From the NCBI RefSeq assembly GCF_001514195.1, contig NZ_KQ948737.1, positions 923,819-987,818 on the forward strand: 64,000 nucleotides of DNA. The letters run 5' to 3'. Below the pieces are notes generated by a model. The model was not told the origin of the DNA, made no database searches, and saw only the letters and a program-made list of their open reading frames with translations. This stretch comes from Streptomyces griseorubiginosus (GTDB lineage: Bacteria; Actinomycetota; Actinomycetes; Streptomycetales; Streptomycetaceae). Both the position numbers and the translations under genes were made by a program. Below, piece by piece: positions 18,080 through 26,213 of this stretch; within the stretch, counting starts at the first letter, position 1; every line of letters starts with the position of its first letter.

Positions 18080-19017
18080 TGGAGAAACTCGGACTCGGAC
18101 TGGGGATGGACCTGGTCTGGGGGGAACGCATCGGCTTCGACAAGACCGGCTCCGGCCGTCCGACCGACCAGGTGGCCGCCTTCCTCGAGCGCAACGCCCA
18201 TGCCTACGACTACATGTTCGTGGCCTTCCAGCCCATCGACTACGGCCCGCTCGCTCCCGAGCGCTACGTCCCGGCGTACGACCGGCTCTTCGAGCTGTTC
18301 GGCGCACGGCGCCCACGCGCCTTCCACCACACGCTGCTCAACACCGGCAGCCCGGAGGACTACGAGCGGGCCGCGGTTGCCGACTTCACCAACGCGCTCA
18401 TCGAGCGGTACGGATTCCGGTGGGTCATCGAGGACCTCGGCATCTGGTCCCTGGCCGGCCGCAGCCTGCCCTACCCCATGCCGCCGGTGCTCACCACGGA
18501 GGGCCTGCGGCGGTGCGTGAGCGGCGTAGCCGACTGGGTGCGGCGGCTTCGAGCCCCCCTGTCCGTGGAGTTCCCCGGCTTCACCGAGGGTGGCAGTTTC
18601 CTCGTCGGCGAGCTGGACGCCTTCTCCTTCTACGACACGGTGATCCGCGAGACCGGCGCCCTGGCGACCATCGACATCGGTCACATCCTCGCCTACCAGT
18701 GGCTGAAGGGACGCACTGGGGAGCGGATGTTCGAAGGGCTGGAGGCGCTGCCCCTGGACCGCTGCCACGAAGTGCATCTGTCGGGGTGTCAGATCGTCGA
18801 CGGACGCTTTCGCGACCTGCACCACGGCGTGCTGCTCGACGAACAGCTCACCCTGCTCGAGCACTTGCTGCCACTGATGCCGAACCTGGCCGGAGTCACC
18901 TACGAGGACCCCAAGTTCACTGCCGAGGGAGAGCTGGTGCCCAAGTCGCGGCCCAACGCGGAACGGCTGTTCACCCTCGTCCGTTCCTGGAAGGAGGACG
19001 ACGCCCGTGCAGCGTGA
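18079..19017 (+). CDS. DUF692 family multinuclear non-heme iron oxidase (MNIO)
   Basis: A 312-residue TIM-barrel protein of the DUF692/MbnB family, which uses two or three irons and O2 to modify peptide side chains. Probable metal ligands are visible in order: H83-H84 (FHHTLLN), E118-D119 (IEDLG), D199 and H202 (IDIGHILAY), H230 and H233 (CHEVHLSG), then YEDPKF. The ATG at 18079 has GAAGGGAGG upstream and overlaps the radical SAM stop by one base. Characterised relatives act mostly on Cys, with Asp reported for one; here the precursor has no Cys, so the target residue must differ. Confidence 0.88.
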   Translation: MEKLGLGLGMDLVWGERIGFDKTGSGRPTDQVAAFLERNAHAYDYMFVAFQPIDYGPLAPERYVPAYDRLFELFGARRPRAFHHTLLNTGSPEDYERAAVADFTNALIERYGFRWVIEDLGIWSLAGRSLPYPMPPVLTTEGLRRCVSGVADWVRRLRAPLSVEFPGFTEGGSFLVGELDAFSFYDTVIRETGALATIDIGHILAYQWLKGRTGERMFEGLEALPLDRCHEVHLSGCQIVDGRFRDLHHGVLLDEQLTLLEHLLPLMPNLAGVTYEDPKFTAEGELVPKSRPNAERLFTLVRSWKEDDARAA

Positions 19018-19774
19018 AGCCCTCAGGCACGACCGCATCCTGCGGGTGCTGGACCGCCTGCTGTACGAGAAGGACTTCCGCACCGCGTTCGCCGAGGACG
19101 GCCCCGCCGGCGCACGCGTCGCGCTCGACGAGGACCTCCTCGACGCGTTCGACCGGGTGGACGTGCACGAACTGGCACTGGTGGGACGCAACATCCGCTC
19201 CGAGGTCGTCTCCGGCGGCACCGGTACCGGGCCCGGCCTCAAGGGGTCCTTCCCCAGGACGCTGGACGCGCTGCGGGAAGGGCGCCACGCCCCGGTGAAC
19301 GACGTGGCCGAGGCGTTCATCGCCTCGGCGGCCTTCCAGGAGTTCCGGGACGTCCCCTTCTCGCCCCGGGGCCGGGGCAGGACCCTGCCCGAGTGCTTCC
19401 ACCGCTTCATGGCCGCACGGCCCGCCGACCTCGACCCTTCCGGCGAACTGGAGCCGCTCGTCCACCACGAGGCGGCCGCCGCCGTCACCCGAGCGGTCGC
19501 CACCGGCGCCCACGCCACCTTCGACGTGGGACTGCGTGACATGGCCTTCCACGGGGACGTGCTGTGCGGGTTCCGGGAGTACGCCGAGGCGCCCGCCGCA
19601 TGGCAACTGAAACCGACGATGTTCCTGGCCGGAGCCGGACGCTGCGTGATCGGGCCGGCCCGCCGTCCGCTGTTCGACGCCCTGACCAGCCTCCTCGACG
19701 GCCGCCCCGACGCGCTCACGCCGTCCGTCCGGGCCTCGCTCGAGGACCGCCTCAGCTCCTGGGGGCTGCGATGA
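19007..19774 (+). CDS. Probable MNIO partner protein
   Basis: A 255-residue protein with no motif I can tie to catalysis. MNIO enzymes of the MbnB, TglH and ApyH types work with a partner that binds the precursor leader, encoded directly after or before the oxidase. This gene overlaps the MNIO gene by 11 bases and is followed by a four-base overlap with the oxygenase gene, so that role fits. The N-terminus is helical (REALRHDRILRVLDRLLYE), like the leader-binding region of such partners. The assignment is from position, not from recognised similarity. Confidence 0.7.
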   Translation: MQREALRHDRILRVLDRLLYEKDFRTAFAEDGPAGARVALDEDLLDAFDRVDVHELALVGRNIRSEVVSGGTGTGPGLKGSFPRTLDALREGRHAPVNDVAEAFIASAAFQEFRDVPFSPRGRGRTLPECFHRFMAARPADLDPSGELEPLVHHEAAAAVTRAVATGAHATFDVGLRDMAFHGDVLCGFREYAEAPAAWQLKPTMFLAGAGRCVIGPARRPLFDALTSLLDGRPDALTPSVRASLEDRLSSWGLR

Positions 19775-20586
19775 ACGATCCGGCGCAGATCGACGCGGTG
19801 GCCTACGCGGGACGGCCCGACGAGATCGACCGGTTCGACCCGGAGCGCTTCTACCGTGACCACTGGCGCCGCCGCCCCCTGGTACTGCGCGGCTGCGGCA
19901 AGACCTTCCTCGCCCCGGCCCTGGAGTGGTCCGACGTCGAGGCGCTGGAGGCCCGGCTGGACGGCGACACCTCGGGAGCCGGTGTGCACCGGCGCCCCGA
20001 CGGCAGCGTGCTCTTCGTCAACCAGGCGCAGCACACCATGCCCGAACTGGCCGCATCCTGCGCACGGTTGGCGGACCTCATGGGCTGGGAGGAGTGCACG
20101 GCCGACTTGTCCGTCACCCGCGGCAGCGGCGCGGGGATCGGCTGCCACTTCGATCACAGCGACAACTTCGTCGTCCAGCAACAGGGCTCGAAGAGCTGGC
20201 TGGTAGGTCTTCCGGAACACACCGGCCGCGAGCGGCAGCGCAAACGCATGCTGGAGGCCAAGGGGTTCGTGCCCTCCGGACGGTTCCCCGAGCCCCCGTG
20301 GCAGGTGGTGCTGCACCCCGGCGACGTGCTCTACCTCCCGCTGTTCGCCCCGCACGAGGGCGTCGAGGATCCGGACGGCCCGGCGCAGGGCTCGGTCAGC
20401 GTCTCCTTCTCGTACAACGCGCGCTATGCGCTGGGCAGCCACCTCAAACCGCTGCTGCGCGCACTGGCCGCGGAGGACGCCTGGTGGCAGCCGCTGCCCC
20501 TGGCTGGGGCCGACCCAGACCGACTCGAAGAGGCACTGCTGCGGGCACTGCGCAACGTGACCCGCTCCGCGAAGGGGGAGACGTGA
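19771..20586 (+). CDS. JmjC/cupin-4 type 2-oxoglutarate Fe(II) oxygenase
   Basis: A 271-residue oxygenase of the ROXA/YcfD-NO66 type. It begins with the usual FYRDHWRRRPLVLRG. The iron triad is H126-x-D128 in GCHFDHSDNFVVQQ with the distal His near residue 195 in FAPHEGVED, and QQGSKSWLV is typical of the family. Known relatives hydroxylate Arg or His side chains of ribosomal proteins. The proposed core of the precursor holds one His and two Arg, which makes them attractive targets here, although this is inference. It overlaps both neighbours (ATGA and GTGA). Confidence 0.88.
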   Translation: MNDPAQIDAVAYAGRPDEIDRFDPERFYRDHWRRRPLVLRGCGKTFLAPALEWSDVEALEARLDGDTSGAGVHRRPDGSVLFVNQAQHTMPELAASCARLADLMGWEECTADLSVTRGSGAGIGCHFDHSDNFVVQQQGSKSWLVGLPEHTGRERQRKRMLEAKGFVPSGRFPEPPWQVVLHPGDVLYLPLFAPHEGVEDPDGPAQGSVSVSFSYNARYALGSHLKPLLRALAAEDAWWQPLPLAGADPDRLEEALLRALRNVTRSAKGET

Positions 20587-21632
20587 GGCTGAAGGAACTT
20601 GCCGCGGACAGGTCCGCCCGGGGACTGCCCGACCTCGCGCTGATCGTCCTCGCCGAGGACGCCGAGGCAGTCGCCGCCAACGAGCAGTTGCACCGGGTCG
20701 TCGCCCGGCAGTACCTCGTACGGCTGCTGCGCGGGGTGAAGCGACTTTGCGAGGACCATCCCGGCGCGTCCGAGCCGGCGCGGGTGCTGGAACTGGTGGA
20801 CGGCTGGGAGGTCGACGAGGCCTTGAACTGGGCCGTTCGCCCCGATGTCACGGGCTGGACCTGGCGCAGCACCATGTCCGACGCGAACCCCGCGCAGCTT
20901 CTCGACCAACTCGGCAGGTGCCTGGCCGCGGAGCAGCCGCAGGTCTCCGTGCACCTCGGTCCCCGGCGCACCGCGGCCCCGGTGATCACCACCGGCGCCG
21001 GCGCCCGCTCCGCCCAGCTGTTCGCGTGGGCCTGCGAGGGCGACGAGGATCCGCTCGACCTCACCGCCGAGCGGGCCGGGGCCTTCGCCGCGCGGGTACG
21101 GGACGGAGCGGACGCTCTGGCTGCCGTGTGGCCCGAGGGCCGGGACATGGCCGCCATCGACATCCAGGCGTTCGCGGCACTGGGCAACCACCGCGGGCTG
21201 CGGCCGCTCAACTTCAGCATCCACGGTCTGCGTGGTCTGGTGCTCACCAGTGAGCGGCCCGCCTACATGCTCGCCCAGACGCTGGTCCATGAGGCCACCC
21301 ACCAGCGCTTCAGCGGGATCCTCGACTGCGTGGCGGTGGTGCGCAATCCGCAGGCCACGCACCACTCCCCGTTCGTCGACGCGGAACGCCCGCTCGGGCA
21401 CATCCTGCACGGGATCCTGTCCTTCATCAACGACGTCCACGCGGCCGACCGCCATCTGCGGACCGAGTCCGATCCGCTCGAACGGGGGCGCCTGGAGCGC
21501 TACTGCGCCCTGAAGACCGATCAGCTGCGCGTGGCCGAGAAGAACCTCCTCGAAGTGGCGGAGCCGACCGAGCACGGTGCCCGGATCATCGCGGGGTGCC
21601 GGGAGGCGATCAGCCGGCTGAACCATGCCTGA
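20583..21632 (+). CDS. HExxH-motif protein, putative peptide beta-hydroxylase
   Basis: A 349-residue protein with a single HExxH at residues 236-240 in LVHEATHQRF and an acidic, helix-rich C-terminus. It resembles the HEXXH-motif proteins often found beside radical SAM RiPP maturases. Some of these are now described as 2-oxoglutarate-dependent peptide beta-hydroxylases and not proteases. The GTG start overlaps the oxygenase stop (GTGA). Which precursor residue it acts on is unknown. A true metalloprotease role cannot be ruled out by sequence alone. Confidence 0.8.
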   Translation: MRLKELAADRSARGLPDLALIVLAEDAEAVAANEQLHRVVARQYLVRLLRGVKRLCEDHPGASEPARVLELVDGWEVDEALNWAVRPDVTGWTWRSTMSDANPAQLLDQLGRCLAAEQPQVSVHLGPRRTAAPVITTGAGARSAQLFAWACEGDEDPLDLTAERAGAFAARVRDGADALAAVWPEGRDMAAIDIQAFAALGNHRGLRPLNFSIHGLRGLVLTSERPAYMLAQTLVHEATHQRFSGILDCVAVVRNPQATHHSPFVDAERPLGHILHGILSFINDVHAADRHLRTESDPLERGRLERYCALKTDQLRVAEKNLLEVAEPTEHGARIIAGCREAISRLNHA

Positions 21633-22668
21633 CGCCACCACCGGTCCGCCTGCCGCCACGCGCGATTCCGGGGAACAGGCCCTGCGCGCGGCACTTGAGA
21701 CGGCCCGCACCGGACTCGGAGCCGGGGCGCGCATCGTCCGCGACGAATCGGACGGGCTGTGCCGGGTGCGCATCACGCTCGGACCTGCGCGGCACGGCCG
21801 AACGCCGCAATGGGGTGTCGCCGCTTACGACCGCACCTACGTGGCGGGCGAGGTGGCCTCCGGTGTACGGCAGTTGCTCGACGACCGTGCACTGGTGGCT
21901 CGGCGCCGCCCGCTGCCCGGACCGGTGTCGGGACCGACGCTGCTCACGCCGTCGGCGGCCGGGGTGCTGGTGCACGAGTGCTTCGGGCACACGAGTGAGG
22001 CCGACAACTACCTCGTCCACCGCAAGGCACTCGGCCTGGGACTCGGCGATGTGTGGACCCGAGCGCCGCTGACGGTGTGGGACCGCCCGACGGCTCGTCC
22101 CTACGCGGGCAGCTATGTCCGTGACGACGAGGGCACCGTGCCCCGTGCCGTCCCGCTGGTGCGTGAGGGCCGCTGGGCCGGGCTGCTCACCGACCGCGCC
22201 ACCCGCGCGCTGAGCGCGGGACGCAGCACCGGTCACGGTCGCGGAGCGCCCGGGGCGGTGGCGCCTCGGTGCAGCGTGCTCGAGGTGGGCCCGGGAACGC
22301 GGTCCGAGACCGAACTGCTCGGCGGCATCGACGACGGCTGGGTCCTGGGGACCGCCATCGGCGGCTTCTCCGTGCGCGAACACCTGATCATCGAGGCGCT
22401 GTGGGCCCGCCGGGTGCGGGCGGGCCGCCTGACGGCGGACGTCGTCGGGCCGGTGGCCGTCTGCGCACCCAAGGTGGCGCTGGCCCGGCAGATCACTGCG
22501 GTGGGGCGCGAGATACAGGTGCACAGCTCGCCGTACGCCTGTGTCAAGGACAGCCACGAGGTCGGTTCGACCTTGATCAGCCCCTCCCTGCTGCTGGGCC
22601 GTTGCGTCCTGCGGCCACTCGGGCAGGTGGAGCGGCTGCTCACCCGGACGTCCGCCCCGGTGCACTGA
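21625..22668 (+). CDS. TldD-type metalloprotease subunit, single-gene form
   Basis: A 347-residue protein of the TldD/PmbA family. The zinc motif HExxxH is intact at H117-E118-H122 (LVHECFGHTSEAD). C306 in YACVKDSHEV seems to match the conserved C-terminal metal-ligand cysteine. TldD proteins are usually near 450-500 residues and work with TldE/PmbA to degrade unfolded peptides or remove RiPP leaders, as in microcin B17. This one is short and no TldE gene is adjacent. It overlaps the HExxH gene by eight bases and is the last gene of the operon, so leader removal is the likely job. Confidence 0.85.
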   Translation: MPDATTGPPAATRDSGEQALRAALETARTGLGAGARIVRDESDGLCRVRITLGPARHGRTPQWGVAAYDRTYVAGEVASGVRQLLDDRALVARRRPLPGPVSGPTLLTPSAAGVLVHECFGHTSEADNYLVHRKALGLGLGDVWTRAPLTVWDRPTARPYAGSYVRDDEGTVPRAVPLVREGRWAGLLTDRATRALSAGRSTGHGRGAPGAVAPRCSVLEVGPGTRSETELLGGIDDGWVLGTAIGGFSVREHLIIEALWARRVRAGRLTADVVGPVAVCAPKVALARQITAVGREIQVHSSPYACVKDSHEVGSTLISPSLLLGRCVLRPLGQVERLLTRTSAPVH

Positions 22669-22812
22669 GAACGTCGCACAGTGCCGTTGGGGCGTGGTCG
22701 AGGGGTGAACGAGTCACCCACGTGGGCACGGTCCTCGCCCTGCCGGGAAGGGGCGGGAGCGGAACCGACGGGATGCTGGACAGCCCGCCCGAGTGCCGAC
22801 ATGATCGCGTTC

Positions 22813-23586
22813 ATGACAGCCGAGGATGCCATTGTCGTCACTGCCGACCGGATCGCGGCGCTGTTGCAGGCAGGGGCCGACCCGCACACCCCGCTGCGCG
22901 GCGCGGAGTGGACGGTGGGGGAAGCGGCGGCGCACCTCGCCCTGGCGGGGAGGCTGATGGCGGACATCGGGGCGGGCGAGGAACGCCCCTACGGCGATGG
23001 GACGCCGGGCGGTCTCGCGGCGGCCAACCGGGTGGCCTTGGCCGTCTTCCCGCAGCGGGATCCGGCGGTCCTCGGCGCGGAGATCGCCGACACGGCCCGG
23101 CGGTTCGTCGCGGTCGCGGCCGACCGCGATCCGGGGGAGGCGGTGCTGACGCCGATGGGGCCGATGAACATGGCCACCATGGGCTCGTACCTGCTCACGC
23201 ACCTGCTCGGGCACGGATACGACATCGCGGTCGCGCTGCGCGGGCCCCACATGGTCGACCGGGAAGTGGTCGCGTTCACGCTGCCCTTCATGCGACTGGC
23301 CATGCCACGTGTGGTGAACGCCGGCGCGACCGACCACCATGCGTGCTATCTGTTGCGGGTCGGCCGCGACCGCTTCGCCGTCACCTTCTCGGACGGTGTG
23401 CCCACGGTCACCGATGCCCCGCCCCGGCGGCCCGACTGCACGATCGCCATCGACCCCGTCGCCTTCCTCCTCCTCGCCCTCGGCCGCTGGACCGCCCCCA
23501 CCGCCATGGCCCGCGCCAAGGTCGTCGCCTGGGGCCGAAAACCGTGGCTCGGCCTGCGCTTCCCGCTGCTTTTCACAGCGCCGTAG
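22813..23586 (+). CDS. MDMPI N-terminal domain protein (maleylpyruvate isomerase family)
   Basis: A 257-residue protein. The first 150 residues form a DinB/MDMPI four-helix domain (WTVGEAAAHLALAGRLM, LLTHLLGHGYDIA), with His residues that in the family can bind a metal and mycothiol. The C-terminal 100 residues look like an SCP2-type lipid-binding fold (FAVTFSDGVPTVTDAP). Many such actinobacterial proteins have no proven substrate. Two close ATGs exist at 22801 and 22813; a possible -10 sequence near 22800 would favour the second as a near-leaderless start. It is separated from the peptide operon by about 140 bases and probably not part of it. Confidence 0.75.
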   Translation: MTAEDAIVVTADRIAALLQAGADPHTPLRGAEWTVGEAAAHLALAGRLMADIGAGEERPYGDGTPGGLAAANRVALAVFPQRDPAVLGAEIADTARRFVAVAADRDPGEAVLTPMGPMNMATMGSYLLTHLLGHGYDIAVALRGPHMVDREVVAFTLPFMRLAMPRVVNAGATDHHACYLLRVGRDRFAVTFSDGVPTVTDAPPRRPDCTIAIDPVAFLLLALGRWTAPTAMARAKVVAWGRKPWLGLRFPLLFTAP

Positions 23587-23829
23587 ACGCAGCGAGCAGA
23601 GTGGCATCGAACGCCTCCTTGACAACGCCGGTGCCCTCGAGTTCTCAGCGATCGAACTTGTCGACATTCGCGTCCGTTTCACATCCCCATGCCGTACGAC
23701 GGCTTCTCGCAGCCCGGCGCCTTTCTGCTGTCGGAGCATCAGGTCGTCCCCTTCCGCTGCGTACCCGGGACTGGTGCAACCAGCGCGGCAGCCGGTGAGT
23801 CTCATGCCCTGACGGGTGTGGAGGCGCAG

Positions 23830-24060
23830 ATGAATGAGCGCAAGTCCGTACTGGACAGGGGCCGGGACGAGTACGTCTCTCCGTTTACCTGGGGCTCGCT
23901 GACAGGAGTCGTGGCCACCGTGGCGTGGCTCGCGGTCGGGCCGCTTGGGCCGTTGTGGCTCTACGGCCTCGGCTGGGCGCTGGCCCTGCTGGGAGTGAAC
24001 GATGTCTCCTGGCTGCTGGTACGCCACCGGGGCCGGGGTCTGCCGCAGCCGGCCCCGCTC
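23830..24060 (+). pseudogene. N-terminal membrane fragment of frameshifted DUF3592 gene
   Basis: An ATG at 23830 opens NERKSVLDRGRDEYVSP followed by two hydrophobic helices (LTGVVATVAWLAVGPLG, LYGLGWALALLGVND). After about codon 75 this frame becomes low-quality, Arg/Pro-rich sequence while the next frame begins to encode a good DUF3592-like protein. The simplest reading is a single gene split by a one-base frameshift near 24050, real or a sequencing error. I mark the fragment as broken for that reason; the frame itself stays open to 24453. Confidence 0.45.
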
Positions 24061-24595
24061 GTGGCGGGGCCGGCTGCGGCTCGGTCCGGAATCGTGGCTG
24101 TCGGCCCCCCACTGGGCCAAAGCCCGATCGGTCGCCGGGGGTTTCCTGGTGCTCGCCACCATCGCCGCAGGCATCGGATGGAGCGCTGCTCAGGAGTACC
24201 GGACGCTGGCGAACCTCCGGCACCAGGGCCTCAGGACGGACGCGACCGTAGTCGAGATCACCGGCCGGACGGAGGAAGGCTGGGCGACGGCCGTGACCGT
24301 GCGCTTTGCCACACCGTCCGGCCCTGTGCAGGCGGAAGTCGATGTCCAGGCCGGCTCAGCAACCGATGCGAAGCCAGGAACGCGCATCCCCGTCGTCTAC
24401 AACCCGGCACGGCCCACGGAAGTCCGCCCCACTGCGTACCTCGACGGACATGACGTCGATGGAATCCGGCAGGGTTCGATCGTGATCGGGCTGCCGGCGG
24501 CGGGCTTCCTGGCAGGCACTGTCAGAGAGGTGGTGCGCGCCAAACGGCAGACGGATTCCAGCAAGACGCCAGACGCCCACCACCCCGGCACTTAG
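24002..24595 (+). CDS. DUF3592-like membrane protein, probably the second part of a frameshifted gene
   Basis: From about residue 45 the frame encodes one transmembrane helix (VAGGFLVLATIAAGIGW), then a DUF3592-type beta domain with TDATVVEITGRTEEGW, VTVRFATPSGPV, and GTRIPVVYNPARPTEVRP. A second hydrophobic helix and a polar tail follow. The first 40 codons after the ATG at 24002 are poor and overlap the membrane fragment in the previous frame, so the natural N-terminus is probably that fragment. The function is unknown; DUF3592 proteins are membrane-anchored and often adjoin other envelope genes. Confidence 0.6.
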   Translation: MSPGCWYATGAGVCRSRPRSWRGRLRLGPESWLSAPHWAKARSVAGGFLVLATIAAGIGWSAAQEYRTLANLRHQGLRTDATVVEITGRTEEGWATAVTVRFATPSGPVQAEVDVQAGSATDAKPGTRIPVVYNPARPTEVRPTAYLDGHDVDGIRQGSIVIGLPAAGFLAGTVREVVRAKRQTDSSKTPDAHHPGT

Positions 24596-24617
24596 CGCCG
24601 CGGGGCATTCCCGCAGC

Positions 24618-25583
24618 TCAGCGCACCCTCCCCCGAGGCTTCAACGGCACCGGCGGCAGCTCCGGCGCGGGCAGCGGCGTCCCGTCGTACCCCTTCACCT
24701 CCCCGAACCGCGTGCCCTCCATCCAGTCCCGGCGTGCCTCCTCGATCTCCGCCTGCGAGCGCCCGATCCAGTTCCAGAACATGACGAGCTCCTCCTCGAA
24801 CGGCTCGCCGCCCAGGAGCATCAGGCCCGCGTCCGACTCGGCGCGCAGCGGGAGTTCGGTGCGGCCGCAGCCGAGGTAGAGCATCGAGCCCGGCAGCACC
24901 GGCACCCCGTCCACGTGCGTCTCGCCGGACATGGACAACACCGCGTACTCGAAGTCCGGTTCCAGCGGCAGGCGTACGTCCGCGCCGCCGGCCAGGGTCA
25001 GGTCGGCGCCGACGATGGGGGTGTACGCCGTGCCGGGTGAGCGCGCGCCGTCGAGGTCGCCCAGGATGAGCGTGGCCGTGAGACCGGGTGCCGTGATCTG
25101 CGGCAGTTCGGCGTGGTGCTCGAAGCGCGGGTCGGTGTGGCGGTGCCCGTCGGGGAGGGCGACCCAGAGCTGGGCGCCGTGCAGGTAGCGGGCGTGGGAC
25201 CGGGGGCTCTCCTCGGAGTGGCTGATCGCGCGGCCGGAGGTCATCAGGCCCAGCTCACGGGGGCGGATGGTCTGGAGGCTGCCGGTGGAGTCGCGGTGCA
25301 GCACCTCGCCCTGGTGCAGCCAGCTCACCGTCTGGAGGCCCATGTGCGGGTGCGGGGGCACCTGCATGCCCGGCTCGTCGGCGATGTCGTCGGGTCCGTA
25401 GTGATCGACGAAACACCAGGCACCGACCATGCGGCGGCCCAGGTTGGGCAGCAGCCGGCGCACCTCGCTGGACTCGCCGAGCTTGACGCGGCGGGGGCTG
25501 AGGAGTTCGCGCACGGGTTCCGCCACCACGAAGCCGCGGCCACCGCACAGGGCGGGTACCGCCTCGCGATCAAGATTGCTCAT
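24618..25583 (-). CDS. Pirin family protein
   Basis: A 321-residue bicupin protein. The pirin motif region is clear in PPHPHMGLQTVSWLHQGEV followed by HRDSTGS, where the two histidines and a later HARYLHGAQLWV segment supply the iron-binding cupin. The C-terminal cupin contains PLRAESDAGLMLLGGEPFEE. Pirins can act as quercetin 2,3-dioxygenases or redox-sensitive regulators; the specific role is not known here. The ATG at 25583 is chosen over one three codons upstream because it begins the usual SNLDREA. It is divergent from the MarR gene across a 147-bp region with a likely operator. Confidence 0.9.
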   Translation of the reverse strand: MSNLDREAVPALCGGRGFVVAEPVRELLSPRRVKLGESSEVRRLLPNLGRRMVGAWCFVDHYGPDDIADEPGMQVPPHPHMGLQTVSWLHQGEVLHRDSTGSLQTIRPRELGLMTSGRAISHSEESPRSHARYLHGAQLWVALPDGHRHTDPRFEHHAELPQITAPGLTATLILGDLDGARSPGTAYTPIVGADLTLAGGADVRLPLEPDFEYAVLSMSGETHVDGVPVLPGSMLYLGCGRTELPLRAESDAGLMLLGGEPFEEELVMFWNWIGRSQAEIEEARRDWMEGTRFGEVKGYDGTPLPAPELPPVPLKPRGRVR

Positions 25584-25690
25584 GGCGCCCAACCTAGCCC
25601 CGTGAAGCGTTTCGCGTCAGGCCGTCCGCCGGGCACAGGGACAGGCACGGGATGGGGCGCGCGCCGTAAGACACCAGCCGCGACCAGAAA

Positions 25691-25723
25691 ACAGTAGCCA
25701 TGGATATAGTAGCCATGTACTGT
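25691..25723. promoter_or_regulatory. Likely MarR operator between pirin and marR genes
   Basis: ACAGTA at 25691 and its reverse complement TACTGT at 25718 flank two direct copies of AGTAGCCATG (25693 and 25708), spaced 15 bases apart. The element ends seven bases before the MarR ATG and is AT-rich for this genome. It could control both divergent genes. Confidence 0.5.
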
Positions 25724-25730
25724 ATCGAGC

Positions 25731-26213
25731 ATGAGTACGGCACCCGAGGGCGCGACGCCCGGTTTCCTGGTCTGGCGACTGTCGATGAAATGGCGGGTCG
25801 CCGTCGATCGCGCGACGGCCCCGCTCGGCCTGACCCACGCCCAGTACTCCCTGATGGCCTCGCTGTACGGCATGCAGCGCGGCGGCGAACGGCCCAGCCA
25901 GCGGCGCCTCGCCGACCACACCGGTCTCGAACCGCTCTACGTCTCGAAGCTCGCGCGCTCTTTGGAGAGCGCGGGGCTCCTGGAGCGCACCCGCGACCCG
26001 CGCGACCCGCGCGCGGTGCAACTGGCGCTCACCGAGGAGGGCCGGGAGCGGACCGGGCAGGCCATCGAGGTGGTCCAGGGACTCCTGGAGCAGTTGCTGG
26101 CGCCCCTCGGAGGCCTGGACAGCACCCGCACGCGAGAGTTCAAGCGCGAGCTGGCGACCCTGCTCGACACTCCCCTCGACCCGGCGAACGACCACCCGAA
26201 GGAGCAGCCATGA
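25731..26213 (+). CDS. MarR family transcriptional regulator
   Basis: A 160-residue winged-helix regulator with RRLADHTGLEPLYVSKLARS as recognition region and LERTRDPRDPRAVQLALTEE as wing. It is divergent from pirin and overlaps the next gene by four bases (ATGA), forming a two-gene operon with a second small winged-helix protein. It probably responds to phenolic or oxidising compounds and controls itself and the pirin gene through the element just upstream; the ligand is unknown. Confidence 0.88.
   Translation: MSTAPEGATPGFLVWRLSMKWRVAVDRATAPLGLTHAQYSLMASLYGMQRGGERPSQRRLADHTGLEPLYVSKLARSLESAGLLERTRDPRDPRAVQLALTEEGRERTGQAIEVVQGLLEQLLAPLGGLDSTRTREFKRELATLLDTPLDPANDHPKEQP

Noticed and set aside
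18079..19017. Methanobactin-type or bufferin-type pathway
   Set aside because: Those precursors need cysteines for oxazolone/thioamide or thiol chemistry. The only precursor here has none, and the neighbouring enzymes differ.
17584..20442. Very long minus-strand open frame opposite the MNIO and oxygenase genes
   Set aside because: It is a low-complexity shadow frame of GC-rich coding DNA. It has no domain or ribosome site, and its opposite strand encodes clear metalloenzymes with coupled starts.
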